A stretch of 64,000 nt of DNA from Firmicutes bacterium OM04-13BH (GCA_003481745.1 QULP01000002.1:186001-250000), one strand, 5' to 3'; positions 1 to 9,689 are shown, counted from the first letter of the stretch. Program-made: numbers and translations. Notes: generated by a model not told the origin, from the sequence alone.

Positions 1-834
1 CGCACATAAATCCGCTCCAATCGCCACTTCAAAAATATCCGCAAACCCAAGCATTTTCATTGCCGAACGCAGTTTTCCCGGTGTTACTTTTGCACCAAAC
101 TGCCCCACAAAGGCAGGTGCAAGTGCCGCATATACACGTTCTCCTGACTGCATTGCACGAATCACCTGAAAGATTTGTGATTTATCAGAAATTGCTCCAA
201 ATGGACAATTTACCAGGCACTGACCACAGGAAACACATTTTTCAGAATCAATCTCCGCTTTTCCATTTTCATCTGAACCAATTGCATCCATTCCACAGGC
301 TTTGGCACAAGGACGTTCCTGAACAATAATTGCATTATAAGAACAGACCTCCGCACATTTTCCGCACTTAATACATTTTTCAGTATCAATGACAGAACGT
401 CCATTTGTCCGATCTAATGTAACCGCTTTCTTCGGACAGACCTCTACACACGGATGAGCCAAACATCCCTGACACCCCTCTGTCACATAAACTCTTTTCT
501 CAGCGCATGCATTACATGCAAATTTAATAATATTAATCAGCGGGGGAGTATAGTACGTTTCTGCCTGATCTGCCAGTGCAATGTTGTCCGATAACGGTGC
601 ATGTTCTGCTGCACTCCTGCATGGAAGTCCCATTGCAAGTCTCAAACGTTCCCCTACAATCGCACGCTCCAGGAACACGTCATTTCTGAAATTTCCTACT
701 TCTCCGGGAATAATTTCGTATGGCAATTCTTCTATTTTAGCCGCAACACTATTTTCTGTATCATAAGCCATACGTGCCACTTCTCTGAAAATCATTCTTC
801 TGATTTCTTGAATTCTGGTTTCTACACCTCTCAA
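1..834 (-). CDS. [FeFe]-hydrogenase-like 4Fe-4S protein, 3' end cut by window
   Basis: The frame stays open to the left edge, so only the first 278 residues are seen. A TTG start at 834 is chosen because AGGAGG lies about 9 bases upstream. After an N-terminal region of about 105 residues come CNAC (107-110), CQGC (121-124), and two ferredoxin motifs: C154/C157/C160/C164 and C200/C203/C206/C210. The segment from about 230 (ALAPAFVGQFG) looks like the start of an H-cluster domain. This order matches monomeric [FeFe] hydrogenases of the group B type known from fermentative clostridia, which handle H2 and ferredoxin in the cytoplasm. The H-cluster cysteines would lie outside the window, so catalysis is inferred. 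An alternative is a hydrogenase-like sensor or a plain ferredoxin-domain protein. Confidence 0.75.
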   Translation of the reverse strand, partial: MRGVETRIQEIRRMIFREVARMAYDTENSVAAKIEELPYEIIPGEVGNFRNDVFLERAIVGERLRLAMGLPCRSAAEHAPLSDNIALADQAETYYTPPLINIIKFACNACAEKRVYVTEGCQGCLAHPCVEVCPKKAVTLDRTNGRSVIDTEKCIKCGKCAEVCSYNAIIVQERPCAKACGMDAIGSDENGKAEIDSEKCVSCGQCLVNCPFGAISDKSQIFQVIRAMQSGERVYAALAPAFVGQFGAKVTPGKLRSAMKMLGFADIFEVAIGADLCA

Positions 835-873
835 TAAATCCTTCCTCCTGTTTTTTATTCCCTCTTTGCCTCC

Positions 874-902
874 ATTTTAACTACTCTGCTTTTATTTTTC
901 AA
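874..902 (-). promoter_or_regulatory. Sigma-A promoter of the hydrogenase-like gene
   Basis: TTGAAA (902-897) and TAAAAT (879-874) are separated by 17 bases, about 40 bases upstream of the TTG start at 834. No operator is evident. Confidence 0.5.
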
Positions 903-926
903 GTCTTTTATCTGTTGTATTTTTTT

Positions 927-2057
927 TTATACGAAATGCTTATCTGCGGTAAAGTAATTTTCCAATCTCTCCAAATTTAAATCCGAATGTTCAATTTCCC
1001 TGGCATAACGATAAGCCAGTTCCACTTTATCTTCAAATGTAAGCGTTTTCTTTTCTGATATCCACTGATACATCCATAGTTCCGTAATCCATTCTACTGA
1101 AAATAAACTCAGTGCCATTTTACTCCATATTGCATCATCATAGACTGCTCCGCAAAAATAAGTATACACAAAAAACATCATAAGCTGTTCTTTTTGGATT
1201 TCCCATTCTTGTTTTTTATCACTCTTTGCTCCGACACCCTTCTGAAATTCTTCATAAATCCTACAGTAGTTCTCTTCTCCGTCCTGATAGAGCAGTTCTG
1301 CCAGATTTTCCAATGTCACGCTCCATGCACTCTCCAAATGTTCCAATTCCTCCTGTAACACTCGAATTTCTCTTTTCATACGCGCATACCGCGCATGGGG
1401 CGCTTCTATTTTATACTTTTTACAAAGTAGCTTTATATCCTGATTTCGATACTGCTCAAGCAGAGCATCAATTTCAAAAAACTGATTTTCATCAACTGCT
1501 TCCTGCATCGCTTTTGCCAGTTCTGCACACATCCATGCTCTTTTCTCAAAGTTTAAGTCACGATTTTGTATAATCGTATACAAAATATCTCTCGCATCTT
1601 CAAGTTGAGTAAACATCAAAAAATCAAATGATTCAAATTCTTCCTCTTCTTCTGTCTCCCACTCCGAAAATGTTACTTTCTTTTGATTTTCAAGTATCAT
1701 TTCTGCCGCTTTGGGACAAGATAAAGAAAGAGAATATTCCCGCAGTCCTTCATATTCTTCCACATGACGCGGATACATTTTACAGGTATCACAAAGATAA
1801 CTCTCTCCAAGCTCTTTTTGAATCTCACACAAATCTTCTTCATTTAAAAAGGCGCAACGACTCCCATACTGAAAAAAAATTTCTTCTTCCCAATCAATTG
1901 AATTGCGAATCCGATTCCCAAATGGTCCGGAAAGTCCTTCATATTTATCAAGAGATGTTTCGTCAATCACAATCTGCCATCCCGCACAGCAGGTTTTCGG
2001 ACAAGCTCCGGCAAGACAGGAAAATTCATCATAAAAATCCGGTTTTAAATATCTCAT
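927..2057 (-). CDS. fliB: FliB-type protein (flagellin lysine-N-methylase family)
   Basis: A 376-residue protein opening with a cysteine cluster (C14, C19, C23, C24, read as CPKTCC), followed by CAFLNEEDLCEI and LCDTCKMYPRH. This is the pattern of the FliB/YkgJ cysteine-cluster superfamily, in which FliB methylates flagellin lysines. The cluster probably binds iron-sulfur or zinc. No flagellar gene is in the window, so the substrate may not be flagellin, and in Lachnospiraceae such orphan copies are common. It lies 12 bases downstream of a second, shorter cysteine-cluster gene and is probably cotranscribed with it. The family call is good; the reaction is inferred from the family only. Confidence 0.7.
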   Translation of the reverse strand: MRYLKPDFYDEFSCLAGACPKTCCAGWQIVIDETSLDKYEGLSGPFGNRIRNSIDWEEEIFFQYGSRCAFLNEEDLCEIQKELGESYLCDTCKMYPRHVEEYEGLREYSLSLSCPKAAEMILENQKKVTFSEWETEEEEEFESFDFLMFTQLEDARDILYTIIQNRDLNFEKRAWMCAELAKAMQEAVDENQFFEIDALLEQYRNQDIKLLCKKYKIEAPHARYARMKREIRVLQEELEHLESAWSVTLENLAELLYQDGEENYCRIYEEFQKGVGAKSDKKQEWEIQKEQLMMFFVYTYFCGAVYDDAIWSKMALSLFSVEWITELWMYQWISEKKTLTFEDKVELAYRYAREIEHSDLNLERLENYFTADKHFV

Positions 2058-2069
2058 CGTTTCTTCTCC

Positions 2070-2741
2070 TTATTGTCTGTCCAATGTATAAATCAGTTTC
2101 TTCATCTGTGTCATCCGCTCATCAAACTGTTTATAAAAATCGCTTTCTAAATCAAAAGCCGTAGTATAAAAACGATTCAAAAGATACATGCTCAACTCTT
2201 GATTCAGCCGGGCATCCGAAAGGCGTAACAACAGCGCTTTTGTATCTTTCAGAAAATAATGCCACTCATTTACAAAGTTCTCATACTGTTTCAAATCAGG
2301 AATCCCCAGCCATTTATTTACCTTTACTTTTGTACGATTTGCTTTGGTACATTCCTGTGACTGCAGGTAATAAGAAAAAGAACCGTCCTCATAAATTCTG
2401 CCAAGCGGAAACAAACGACAAAAACCAGGGCGAAAAGCATGAATGGTACATCTTCCCTCTTCATTTAAAAAGGCGCATCCATCCTCTTTTCCCTGCATTT
2501 TTAAATTTGGCAGAATCAATCCCTCTTCTGCATGAAGAGAAATCTTATGATTCAACAGTTCTTCAAATTTAACACCTAAATGTTTGTTCATCTGATAAAT
2601 ATCATAAGGATCTAATACTATCGAATCTCCCATCCCGCAACAGCAATCGTGGCAGCCTTTACAGCCGCCACAATCTGCTTTTACCATATCGGATGAACTA
2701 TATAATTTTTTTAAATCTTCCAACAAAACTTCTCGTTCCAT
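2070..2741 (-). CDS. YkgJ-family cysteine cluster protein
   Basis: A 223-residue cytoplasmic protein with a dense cluster CGGCKGCHDCCCG near residue 25, then CAFLNEEGRCTIH and RPGFCRLFPLG. These spaced cysteines define the YkgJ (UPF0153) fold, thought to bind an Fe-S or zinc centre; no reaction has been shown for most members. Its C-terminal half is helical without recognisable motifs. It precedes the FliB-like gene by 12 bases and shares the CAFLNEE motif with it, suggesting a functional pair or old duplication. No signal peptide is seen. Confidence 0.75.
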   Translation of the reverse strand: MEREVLLEDLKKLYSSSDMVKADCGGCKGCHDCCCGMGDSIVLDPYDIYQMNKHLGVKFEELLNHKISLHAEEGLILPNLKMQGKEDGCAFLNEEGRCTIHAFRPGFCRLFPLGRIYEDGSFSYYLQSQECTKANRTKVKVNKWLGIPDLKQYENFVNEWHYFLKDTKALLLRLSDARLNQELSMYLLNRFYTTAFDLESDFYKQFDERMTQMKKLIYTLDRQ

Positions 2742-2889
2742 TATTTTCTATTCTCCTCATTCTTAACCTGTACGCTTGTAATCACTCTATATCTGATTTT
2801 CAAGCCTGCATTTGCCCATTTTCTCTTAAGTTCATTTTCTTAAGTATAGATGGAAAAAGAACACTTGTAAAGAAAGAGAACAAAAAAAT

Positions 2890-3052
2890 GTAAAGCGGAC
2901 ATTCGCAATCCGCTTCGCTACTTGCTCATGAACGCAGTCGCTTTGCGATCTGTCAGTGGAAGCTTTCACCTCACACTGACAGAAGCATCCCCCTCACCCG
3001 CTGCTTAGTGCTCCGCGCACTTGAAGCAGGGAAATGCTTATCTGCGTTCAAG
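2890..3052 (-). repeat. Dispersed intergenic repeat, copy 1 (long form)
   Basis: The left end (GTAAAGCGGACATTCGCAAT) and right end (GCTTATCTGCGTTCAAG) match the ends of the copy at 23764, with about 110 extra bases between. The interior contains its own inverted repeat (CTGTCAGTG with CACTGACAG, 2950-2981). The right end supplies the TGA stop of the MATE gene at 3048. Related copies are at 23764, 28049, 55114 and 60181. Confidence 0.75.
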
Positions 3053-4400
3053 AAACCACCTGCAGTTTTTTTCTGCTTTTTTGTAAAAACAAAAAGAGAA
3101 ATGCTACACCTGCTGCAATCCAGGACGCAATATAAATCCAGATGATACATTCCATTGTTTCAAATGCAGGAAGTACAAACCAGATTCCGCATACACGAAG
3201 CAAACAGATACTGACAAGCGTCGTAATCATAGGAGACAGGGTTTCTCCGAGTCCACAGCACGCTCCTGACAGTGCCTCTGCAACCGCATAAAAGAAATAA
3301 AACGGAGCCATCATTCTCATATACCGAACGACTAACGGAATTAATTCAACGGCATCTTTTTTGTCAATAAACCACGGTCCAATTAACCCCGATGCAGTAA
3401 ACAAAATCACACTTAAAAATCCAACTGCGATGATAGAAATTCCAGTTCCGATAAAAGCACCTTTTTTTACTCTTTCATACTTACCTGCCCCAAGATTCTG
3501 CGCCACATAAGTCGTCATCGCCGGTCCCATTGAATCTGCCACCAACCAGATTAGCATACTCAATTTGTCACAGATACTCCAGGCCGCAATACTGTCCGTT
3601 CCCATCGTATTTACACTCGCCTGTACAATTGAGTTTGCAACGGGAAACAGCATGGACTGAAGTGCAAGTGGAAAACCAATCTTTATCATCATGGACATAT
3701 GTTCTGCACAAAAATGCAGATGCCATACATGAATCTGTCCTCCGGCATGCTCCAAGCGTGCCAATAATTTAAACGTAATGATTACGCTTACAATCTGTGC
3801 AAAAATCGTTGCAATTGCCGCTCCGGCAACTCCCATTCCAAATACACCAACTAAGAGAAAATCTCCGACAACATTAATCAGGCTGCTCAAAATCAATACA
3901 TATAGTGGTCGTTTGGAATCTCCAAACGCTCTTAAAATTCCTGCTGCCATATTATAAAGAATTAAAGACCATAAGCCTCCAAAATAAATTCGGCAATAAG
4001 TTAAAGTTGCTCCATGAATGTCTGCCGGCACACGCATCACTTTCAAAAACCATGGAGATAACAGGACACCTGCAATAGAACTAATGACTCCAAGCACCAT
4101 TGCAACTGTAAGCGCCGTACGAATGGAACAATGCAGATTTTCTTTATCCTTTGCTCCTACATATTTTGAAATAATAATCGTTGCCCCAGATGCCAGTCCA
4201 TTCATAAAGTTAATCGGGAACTTAAACAATGTATTTACAGAATCAATTGCTGCCAGACCCACTTTTCCGGCAAACCTTCCTACAATAATTGCATCCACGG
4301 TAACATAAAGCTGTTGAATTAAACTGCCCGCAATCAATGGCAGTACAAATAAGAGAATCGCCTTTCCGATATTCCCATAAATAAGGTCATTTTTCTTCAT
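3048..4400 (-). CDS. MATE family efflux transporter
   Basis: A 450-residue integral membrane protein with about 12 hydrophobic segments arranged as two halves, each beginning with the MATE-type pattern (PLIAGSLIQQLYVTVDAIIV in the first half; PLALQSMLFPVANSIVQ in the second). MATE proteins export drugs, metabolites or oligosaccharides using a sodium or proton gradient. The substrate cannot be read from sequence. It lies 63 bases downstream of the ABC transporter operon on the same strand and may be read through from it. Its last codon and stop (VVS, TGA) coincide with the end of a dispersed repeat, so the C-terminus may have been reset by the insertion. Confidence 0.9.
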   Translation of the reverse strand: MKKNDLIYGNIGKAILLFVLPLIAGSLIQQLYVTVDAIIVGRFAGKVGLAAIDSVNTLFKFPINFMNGLASGATIIISKYVGAKDKENLHCSIRTALTVAMVLGVISSIAGVLLSPWFLKVMRVPADIHGATLTYCRIYFGGLWSLILYNMAAGILRAFGDSKRPLYVLILSSLINVVGDFLLVGVFGMGVAGAAIATIFAQIVSVIITFKLLARLEHAGGQIHVWHLHFCAEHMSMMIKIGFPLALQSMLFPVANSIVQASVNTMGTDSIAAWSICDKLSMLIWLVADSMGPAMTTYVAQNLGAGKYERVKKGAFIGTGISIIAVGFLSVILFTASGLIGPWFIDKKDAVELIPLVVRYMRMMAPFYFFYAVAEALSGACCGLGETLSPMITTLVSICLLRVCGIWFVLPAFETMECIIWIYIASWIAAGVAFLFLFLQKSRKKLQVVS

Positions 4401-4463
4401 ATCATTTTAACCTTTCCCTCATTTTTTTACTATCCTCACACACACTTACCGTTTTTTGCCTGA

Positions 4464-5426
4464 TTACTTCTTGTATAAATGACACGCCACGCTATGATCT
4501 TCATCTAATTGTATCATAGCCGGACGTTCTTTTTTACAGATTTCCATACATTTTTCGCATCTGCCCTGAAATGGACAGCCTACCGGAAGATCCAACGGAC
4601 TTGGAGCTTCCCCTTCAATTCCTTTAATCGGCTTGGAAAAGTCCATATTGATATCAAAAATAGAATCCATCAACGCTTTTGTATATGGATGAACTGCATT
4701 TTTAGAAAGCATAGCACCCGGAAGCACCTCAACCACATTTCCAAGATACATAACTGCAATTTGGTGAGCACACTGCTGAATCAAGGCAATATCATGGCAG
4801 ATAAATCCAATTGTAATATTCTTTTCCTGCTGTAGTTTTGTAACTAATTCAATAATGGTTTTCTGTACGGATACGTCGAGCGCAGAAGTTGCCTCATCCA
4901 TAATAATAATCTCCGGTTCTAATGCCAGCGCACGGGCAATTGCTACTCTCTGTCTCTGACCACCACTCATATTATGAGGATAACGGTCTGCAAAATCCCC
5001 TGGCAATTCCACCATTTTCAAAAGCCGGCGACACACTGCATCTTTTTCTGATTTTTTAATTCTTTTAAAATTAAGCAACGGTTCACAGACAATATCACGG
5101 ATTTTCATCTTTGGATTAAAAGAAGAAGTCGGATCCTGAAAAACCATCTGAATATTCTGACGGTTTTGTCTTAATTCCTCTCCCTTTAATTTCGTAATGT
5201 CCTTTCCCCGATATAAAATCTCTCCTTCTGACGGAGTATCTAAAGAAACCAGAAATTTCATAAAGGTACTTTTTCCACAACCAGATTCACCTACAACACC
5301 TAATGTCTCTCCTTTATAAAACTTCAGACTGACATCATTGTTTGCAACTAACACACGGCCACCAGAAGCAGGAAAACGTTTTGTTACATGTTTTGCTTCA
5401 AGAATAACCTCTTTTTGATTAGACAA
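4464..5426 (-). CDS. Peptide/nickel-type ABC transporter ATPase, OppF/DppF-like
   Basis: About 320 residues with Walker A GVVGESGCGKST, signature MSGGQRQRVAIARA, Walker B EIIIMDEATSALD, and the C-terminal cysteine-containing tail (GCPFQGRCEKCMEIC) typical of OppD/DppF-type ATPases, where the tail can bind a 4Fe-4S cluster. It forms the nucleotide-binding pair with the ATPase encoded just upstream. I prefer the TTG start at 5426, 8 bases after AGGAGG; a GTG at 5435 is too close to that site. The start overlaps the preceding gene by 8 bases, which suggests translational coupling. It belongs to the riboswitch-led operon starting at 9689. Confidence 0.9.
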   Translation of the reverse strand: MSNQKEVILEAKHVTKRFPASGGRVLVANNDVSLKFYKGETLGVVGESGCGKSTFMKFLVSLDTPSEGEILYRGKDITKLKGEELRQNRQNIQMVFQDPTSSFNPKMKIRDIVCEPLLNFKRIKKSEKDAVCRRLLKMVELPGDFADRYPHNMSGGQRQRVAIARALALEPEIIIMDEATSALDVSVQKTIIELVTKLQQEKNITIGFICHDIALIQQCAHQIAVMYLGNVVEVLPGAMLSKNAVHPYTKALMDSIFDINMDFSKPIKGIEGEAPSPLDLPVGCPFQGRCEKCMEICKKERPAMIQLDEDHSVACHLYKK

Positions 5427-6201
5427 ATCGTTCACCTCCTACGGATGGTACTGCATTTAACAGACTCTTTGTATATTCATTTTCTGTTTCATGAAGAATA
5501 TGTTCTCTTGTTCCCTCATCCTCAATTTTTCCATTTTTCATAACTACAATATAATCCGACATGTAGGCGGCAACACCCAGATTATGGGTTACCACAATAA
5601 TACTTGTCCCATAATTATCGCGAAGCTCCATCATCTGACGTACAATCTGCGCCTGTGTTGTCACATCAAGAGCTGAAGTTGGTTCATCTGCCAAAAGGAG
5701 TTTGGGCTGATAAGTCATCCCCATTGCAATTCCGACTCTCTGTCTCATACCACCGGATAACTGAAATGGATAAGAATTCATAACATTGTCCGGACTCGCA
5801 AGGTTCATACGTCCTAACATCTCGCATCCTTTTGCCCAGGCTTCTTTTTTAGAGATTTTTTCATGGGTCAGAATGTACTCTGTAAATACCTTTCCAACTT
5901 TTCTGGTTGGATTCATCATCGCACCACTATCCTGAAAAATCATCGAAATCTGTGTTCCTCTGAGTTTTCTCCACTGTTCATTTGTATAAGAAAGCAAATC
6001 CTGATTTTCAAACAAAACACTTCCCTCTGATACTTTACCGCCACCCGCAAGCAAGCCTAAGATGGCACGAATGACAGTTGTTTTTCCACTTCCGGATTCT
6101 CCTACCAAAGATACAATCTGTCCCTGCTTCATGTTCAGGTTAAAATGTTCTACGGTAGGCTCATTTTTATATGAAATGGTTACATCCTTTAACTGTAACA
6201 T
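5419..6201 (-). CDS. Peptide/nickel-type ABC transporter ATPase, OppD/DppD-like (short)
   Basis: A 260-residue ATPase with Walker A SLVGESGSGKTT, signature LSGGMRQRVGIAMG and Walker B LLLADEPTSALD. It lacks the C-terminal oligopeptide extension of about 60 residues found in DppD/OppD, as in NikD-like members. This favours a small ligand such as a metal ion or metal complex over peptides, although that is an inference. The start has a strong AAGGAGGAAG site. It lies 11 bases after the DppC-like permease gene and overlaps the next ATPase gene. Confidence 0.9.
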   Translation of the reverse strand: MLQLKDVTISYKNEPTVEHFNLNMKQGQIVSLVGESGSGKTTVIRAILGLLAGGGKVSEGSVLFENQDLLSYTNEQWRKLRGTQISMIFQDSGAMMNPTRKVGKVFTEYILTHEKISKKEAWAKGCEMLGRMNLASPDNVMNSYPFQLSGGMRQRVGIAMGMTYQPKLLLADEPTSALDVTTQAQIVRQMMELRDNYGTSIIVVTHNLGVAAYMSDYIVVMKNGKIEDEGTREHILHETENEYTKSLLNAVPSVGGERFV

Positions 6202-6212
6202 CTTCTTCCTCC

Positions 6213-7040
6213 TTACTCATCTTTCGGGTCTAAAATATCTCTAAGAGAGTCTCCAAGCATATTAAAGACAACCACAACGATAAAAATTGCCAGACCTGGG
6301 AAAATCATAAGCCAAGGTGCAGACTGAATACAAGCTCTTCCTTCATTGAGCATATAACCCCATTCCGGTGCAGGCGGTTTTGCTCCAAATCCCAAGAATG
6401 ACATAGAAGCCAGTTCAAGCATCATTCCGCCAATGTCCGTTGCTGCTGTAATAATCAGTGTTGGAAGTGCATTTGGAAGCATATATTTAAAGATCATGTG
6501 CGGTGTTTTAGAACCCGTAACAACTGCTGCTGCCACATAGTCACGGTTTCTGATTTTTAAAACCAAACTTCGACCAAGTCTTGCATATTTCGTCCAGTTT
6601 ACCACAACGACTGCAACAATTGCATTTTTAATACTTGCGCCCATAATACCGGCTACAGCAAGTGCTAAAACCAAACCTGGGAAGGAAAGCATCATATCTG
6701 CAATTCGCATGATAATACTATCGATAATTCCGCCAAAATATCCAGAAATGACTCCCAAAATTGTTCCAATAAAAAAGATTAATGCAACCACTCCAAATGT
6801 AGCAGTCAAAGAAGAACGGGAACCATAAATCACACGTGCAAATACATCTCGTCCCATTTTATCCGTTCCAAAGATATGTGCCTTACTCGGTGCAAGCAGA
6901 GCATCATTTAAATCTCCCTTTAATGGGTCTATACCACCACTTACAATCGGTGCAAAAATCGCAACCAGAATAATCAGAACCGCCAGAATCAGAAAAAAAG
7001 TAAACTGCTTATTCTGCGCAAAAAAATTTTTCTTCTTCAT
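6213..7040 (-). CDS. ABC transporter permease, DppC/NikC-like
   Basis: A 275-residue permease with about six membrane segments and the EAA-type cytoplasmic loop (AAAVVTGSKTPHMIFKYMLPN) that contacts the ATPases. The N-terminus has the DppC-type motif GTDKMGRDVFARVIYGSR, typical of the BPD_transp_1 family C subunit. It pairs with the DppB-like subunit encoded 6 bases upstream. RBS AAAGGAG lies 10 bases before the ATG. Confidence 0.9.
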   Translation of the reverse strand: MKKKNFFAQNKQFTFFLILAVLIILVAIFAPIVSGGIDPLKGDLNDALLAPSKAHIFGTDKMGRDVFARVIYGSRSSLTATFGVVALIFFIGTILGVISGYFGGIIDSIIMRIADMMLSFPGLVLALAVAGIMGASIKNAIVAVVVVNWTKYARLGRSLVLKIRNRDYVAAAVVTGSKTPHMIFKYMLPNALPTLIITAATDIGGMMLELASMSFLGFGAKPPAPEWGYMLNEGRACIQSAPWLMIFPGLAIFIVVVVFNMLGDSLRDILDPKDE

Positions 7041-7046
7041 TTTTTC

Positions 7047-7985
7047 TTACTCCTTTAATCTCATTCTCGGGTCAATATAAATATAAGAAGCATCTACAAT
7101 CAGATTGATTACCATATAAATCAACGCAAGCCAGAGTACATACCCCTGAATCAGGTTATAGTCACTTGAGGTAATTGCAGATACTGCAAGGTTTCCAAGT
7201 CCTGGATAGGAGAAAATAACTTCTACAACTGCAGTTCCTCCAAGCAAAGAACCAATCGACAAACCAAACATTGTAATTAGCGGAAGTAAAGAATTTGGAA
7301 ATACATTACACCAGATAATACGGGAACGTTTTACGCCTCGTGCCTCTGCCCCAATTACATAATCCTGACTCAGTTCATCTAACACTGCGGTACGAACCTG
7401 TCTGGTATACTTTGAAAACATTGCAATTGCCAAAGTTAATGCTGGAAGAAACAGGCTCTTAAAATCCCCTGCGGAACTGATAACCGGAAATATCTTAATA
7501 TAAACGCAAAATGCCATCATAAGGAGCAGTCCCACCCAGAAGTTTGGCATGGCACAGCCGACAAAAGTAATTCCCCTGACTAAATAATCAATCCACGTGT
7601 CTTTTTTTAATGCCGATATCATTCCGAGCGGTACAGATAAAATCAGCATAATCAGCATAGACATTAAGGTTAATTTTAAAGTCGGCCAAAGTCTCACACT
7701 TAACAGTTCTGTAACCGGCTTATTTAACGAATAAGAGGTTCCAAAATCACCATGCAGGCAGTTTCCAAGCCATCTGCCATACTGCACAACAAACGGGTCA
7801 TTTAATCCCATCTCTTCTCTTGTCTGTTCTACCATTTCTTCTGTCGGCATCACACCATTTGCGGAATACATATTTCGTACCGGGTCACCAGGTGACATGT
7901 AAGTCAGCCCAAATGTAATAAAACTGATACCAAATAATACGATTATGATTTGTAATAATCGCATGATAACCTGTTTCTTACTCAA
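7047..7985 (-). CDS. ABC transporter permease, DppB/NikB-like
   Basis: A 312-residue permease with an N-terminal membrane helix, the family motif DPFVVQYGRWLGNCLHGDFG, about five further helices and the EAA loop (GAEARGVKRSRIIWCNVFPN). It starts with TTG, with AAAGGTG about 9 bases upstream. A strong hairpin without a U-run separates it from the binding-protein gene, a layout often used to keep the binding protein in excess over the membrane subunits. Confidence 0.9.
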   Translation of the reverse strand: MSKKQVIMRLLQIIIVLFGISFITFGLTYMSPGDPVRNMYSANGVMPTEEMVEQTREEMGLNDPFVVQYGRWLGNCLHGDFGTSYSLNKPVTELLSVRLWPTLKLTLMSMLIMLILSVPLGMISALKKDTWIDYLVRGITFVGCAMPNFWVGLLLMMAFCVYIKIFPVISSAGDFKSLFLPALTLAIAMFSKYTRQVRTAVLDELSQDYVIGAEARGVKRSRIIWCNVFPNSLLPLITMFGLSIGSLLGGTAVVEVIFSYPGLGNLAVSAITSSDYNLIQGYVLWLALIYMVINLIVDASYIYIDPRMRLKE

Positions 7986-8042
7986 AAATTTTCACACCTT
8001 TCATAAGTCTTTAATCAAACCACTATCTCTATCCATATACAA

Positions 8043-8068
8043 TGCCCAGTCCAAAATAAGACTGGGCA
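8043..8068 (-). other. Intercistronic hairpin between binding protein and permease genes
   Basis: TGCCCAGTC and GACTGGGCA form a 9-bp perfect stem with an 8-base loop. There is no following U-run, so it looks like an mRNA-stabilising or partial-attenuation structure rather than a full terminator. Confidence 0.65.
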
Positions 8069-8090
8069 TAATCTTAAATAAAACGCTTTC

Positions 8091-9689
8091 TTATTCTGCG
8101 TCTGCCGGAACAATTTCTGTCGTCAGCCAGTAGTAATCTGCTGTATGAATCTTAGCATATCCTACATTTTTAGAATAAATCATACTGGAGTTATAATATC
8201 CGTCAATTAAAACTGCTGCATCATCAATCAGAATCTGCTGCATCTGGAAGATTAAATCTTCACGTTTATCCGGATCCATTTCTGTCTTTAACTCATTGAA
8301 CAACTTATCATATTCTTCATTGGAATATGCGCAGTATGTACTTTCAGTTGCCCAGTTTGCCATATAGGCATAAGGATCTCCAGTACCTACTGTAATCCAG
8401 TTATTGTTATTAAAGTCATAATCTAAGGCTGCCAGTTTACTCCACTGGTCATCAGAGCTTCCATATTCAGCAGTCACACCAATTCCGATTTCTTTTAAGT
8501 ACTGAGTATGTGCATCAGAAAATTCATTTAACAGACGGTTTTCATAAGAAATATAACGCAGGTTAATATTTTTTCCATCAAGCTCACGGATTCCATCACC
8601 ATCGGTATCTACAATTCCTGCATCATCCAATAATTTCTTTGCACCTTCCGGGTCATAAGTATAAGGATTGTTCAGTTTATCATATCCATAAGACAGAGTC
8701 GATGGAAGAACAGAAAATCCTGGTGTATAAAGTCCTCCGATTGTCTTGGAATTACAAATGGTATCGTAGTCAATTGCCATTAAGATTGCCTGACGCAATG
8801 TCTTATTTCCAAGTACACCATCAAAGTTCATCCAGGAGAATCCACAACGTACACCTGGTGCAATATCTACTGTATAGTCATCTGAATCCTGGAATTTCTG
8901 AATATCTGCTACGTTTGTGATATTTTCAACCAAGTCTACCTGACCACTCTCCAGAGCCATTGCCTTTGCAGAGTTATCTCCCATATACATCAGATTTACT
9001 TCGTCATAAGGGACATCTTCACGATAATTTGGATTTGCAACCAGTGTATATCCAACACCGACACCATTAAACTCTTTAATCATGTATGGACCGGTACCGA
9101 TTGTTCCATTATCAAAGTTTTTGGTATGTTCTACATCCACAATGCCCATAGTCGGGTGACTGAGCTGTCCCATCAAGTTTGCATAAGGCTGTGTTGTCTG
9201 GATGGTCAGTGTTCCTGCCTCATCATCTGCAGTGATTGTTGCTTCAAATTCCAGATATTTTTCCGGTTTTGCAGAACCAGATGGTCCAACTTCTTTTAAG
9301 TGTTCGTAACATTCCTTTACTTTACTTGCTGTCAGATCACATCCATCTGAGAATTTTAATCCTTTTTTCAAAGTGATGACCCATTCTGTATGCTCATCAT
9401 TTACCGTATAACTGTCTGCCAGCCACGGAGTAACTTCCATGTTATCATCAAATTTAAATAAGGTTTCTGTAATACCGTAACGCATTGCATTCCAGCCACC
9501 GTTCTCATCCCCTGCGGTATTTACACTTCCGTCTGTGTACATGGCACAACCGAAGTTTAAAACCTTTTCATCACTGTTACTTGATGATTTTGCGGACTTT
9601 CCTGAGGAAGAAGAACTTCCACATCCTCCAAGTACACTTACTGCCATCACAGTTGCCATCATCAGCGCTACTACATGTTTCTTTCTCAT
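8091..9689 (-). CDS. Riboswitch-controlled solute-binding lipoprotein, SBP_bac_5 (NikA/DppA type)
   Basis: About 532 residues: a lipoprotein signal ending VLGGC (Cys23), a serine-rich linker, then a family 5 extracellular binding domain. The stretch GWNAMRYGITETLFKFDD near the start of the domain resembles NikA-like nickel-binding proteins more than oligopeptide-binding OppA. It captures the ligand outside the membrane and delivers it to the permeases encoded next. ATG at 9689 sits 9 bases after AGGAAGG; the ATG at 9698 abuts that site. A cobalamin riboswitch and terminator lie upstream, so I infer a cobalt, corrinoid or related ligand. Peptide uptake is not excluded. Confidence 0.85.
   Translation of the reverse strand: MRKKHVVALMMATVMAVSVLGGCGSSSSSGKSAKSSSNSDEKVLNFGCAMYTDGSVNTAGDENGGWNAMRYGITETLFKFDDNMEVTPWLADSYTVNDEHTEWVITLKKGLKFSDGCDLTASKVKECYEHLKEVGPSGSAKPEKYLEFEATITADDEAGTLTIQTTQPYANLMGQLSHPTMGIVDVEHTKNFDNGTIGTGPYMIKEFNGVGVGYTLVANPNYREDVPYDEVNLMYMGDNSAKAMALESGQVDLVENITNVADIQKFQDSDDYTVDIAPGVRCGFSWMNFDGVLGNKTLRQAILMAIDYDTICNSKTIGGLYTPGFSVLPSTLSYGYDKLNNPYTYDPEGAKKLLDDAGIVDTDGDGIRELDGKNINLRYISYENRLLNEFSDAHTQYLKEIGIGVTAEYGSSDDQWSKLAALDYDFNNNNWITVGTGDPYAYMANWATESTYCAYSNEEYDKLFNELKTEMDPDKREDLIFQMQQILIDDAAVLIDGYYNSSMIYSKNVGYAKIHTADYYWLTTEIVPADAE

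Noticed and set aside
210..404. 64-codon frame inside the hydrogenase-like gene
   Set aside because: It is a shadow of the gene in another frame; the true frame shows the two ferredoxin motifs.
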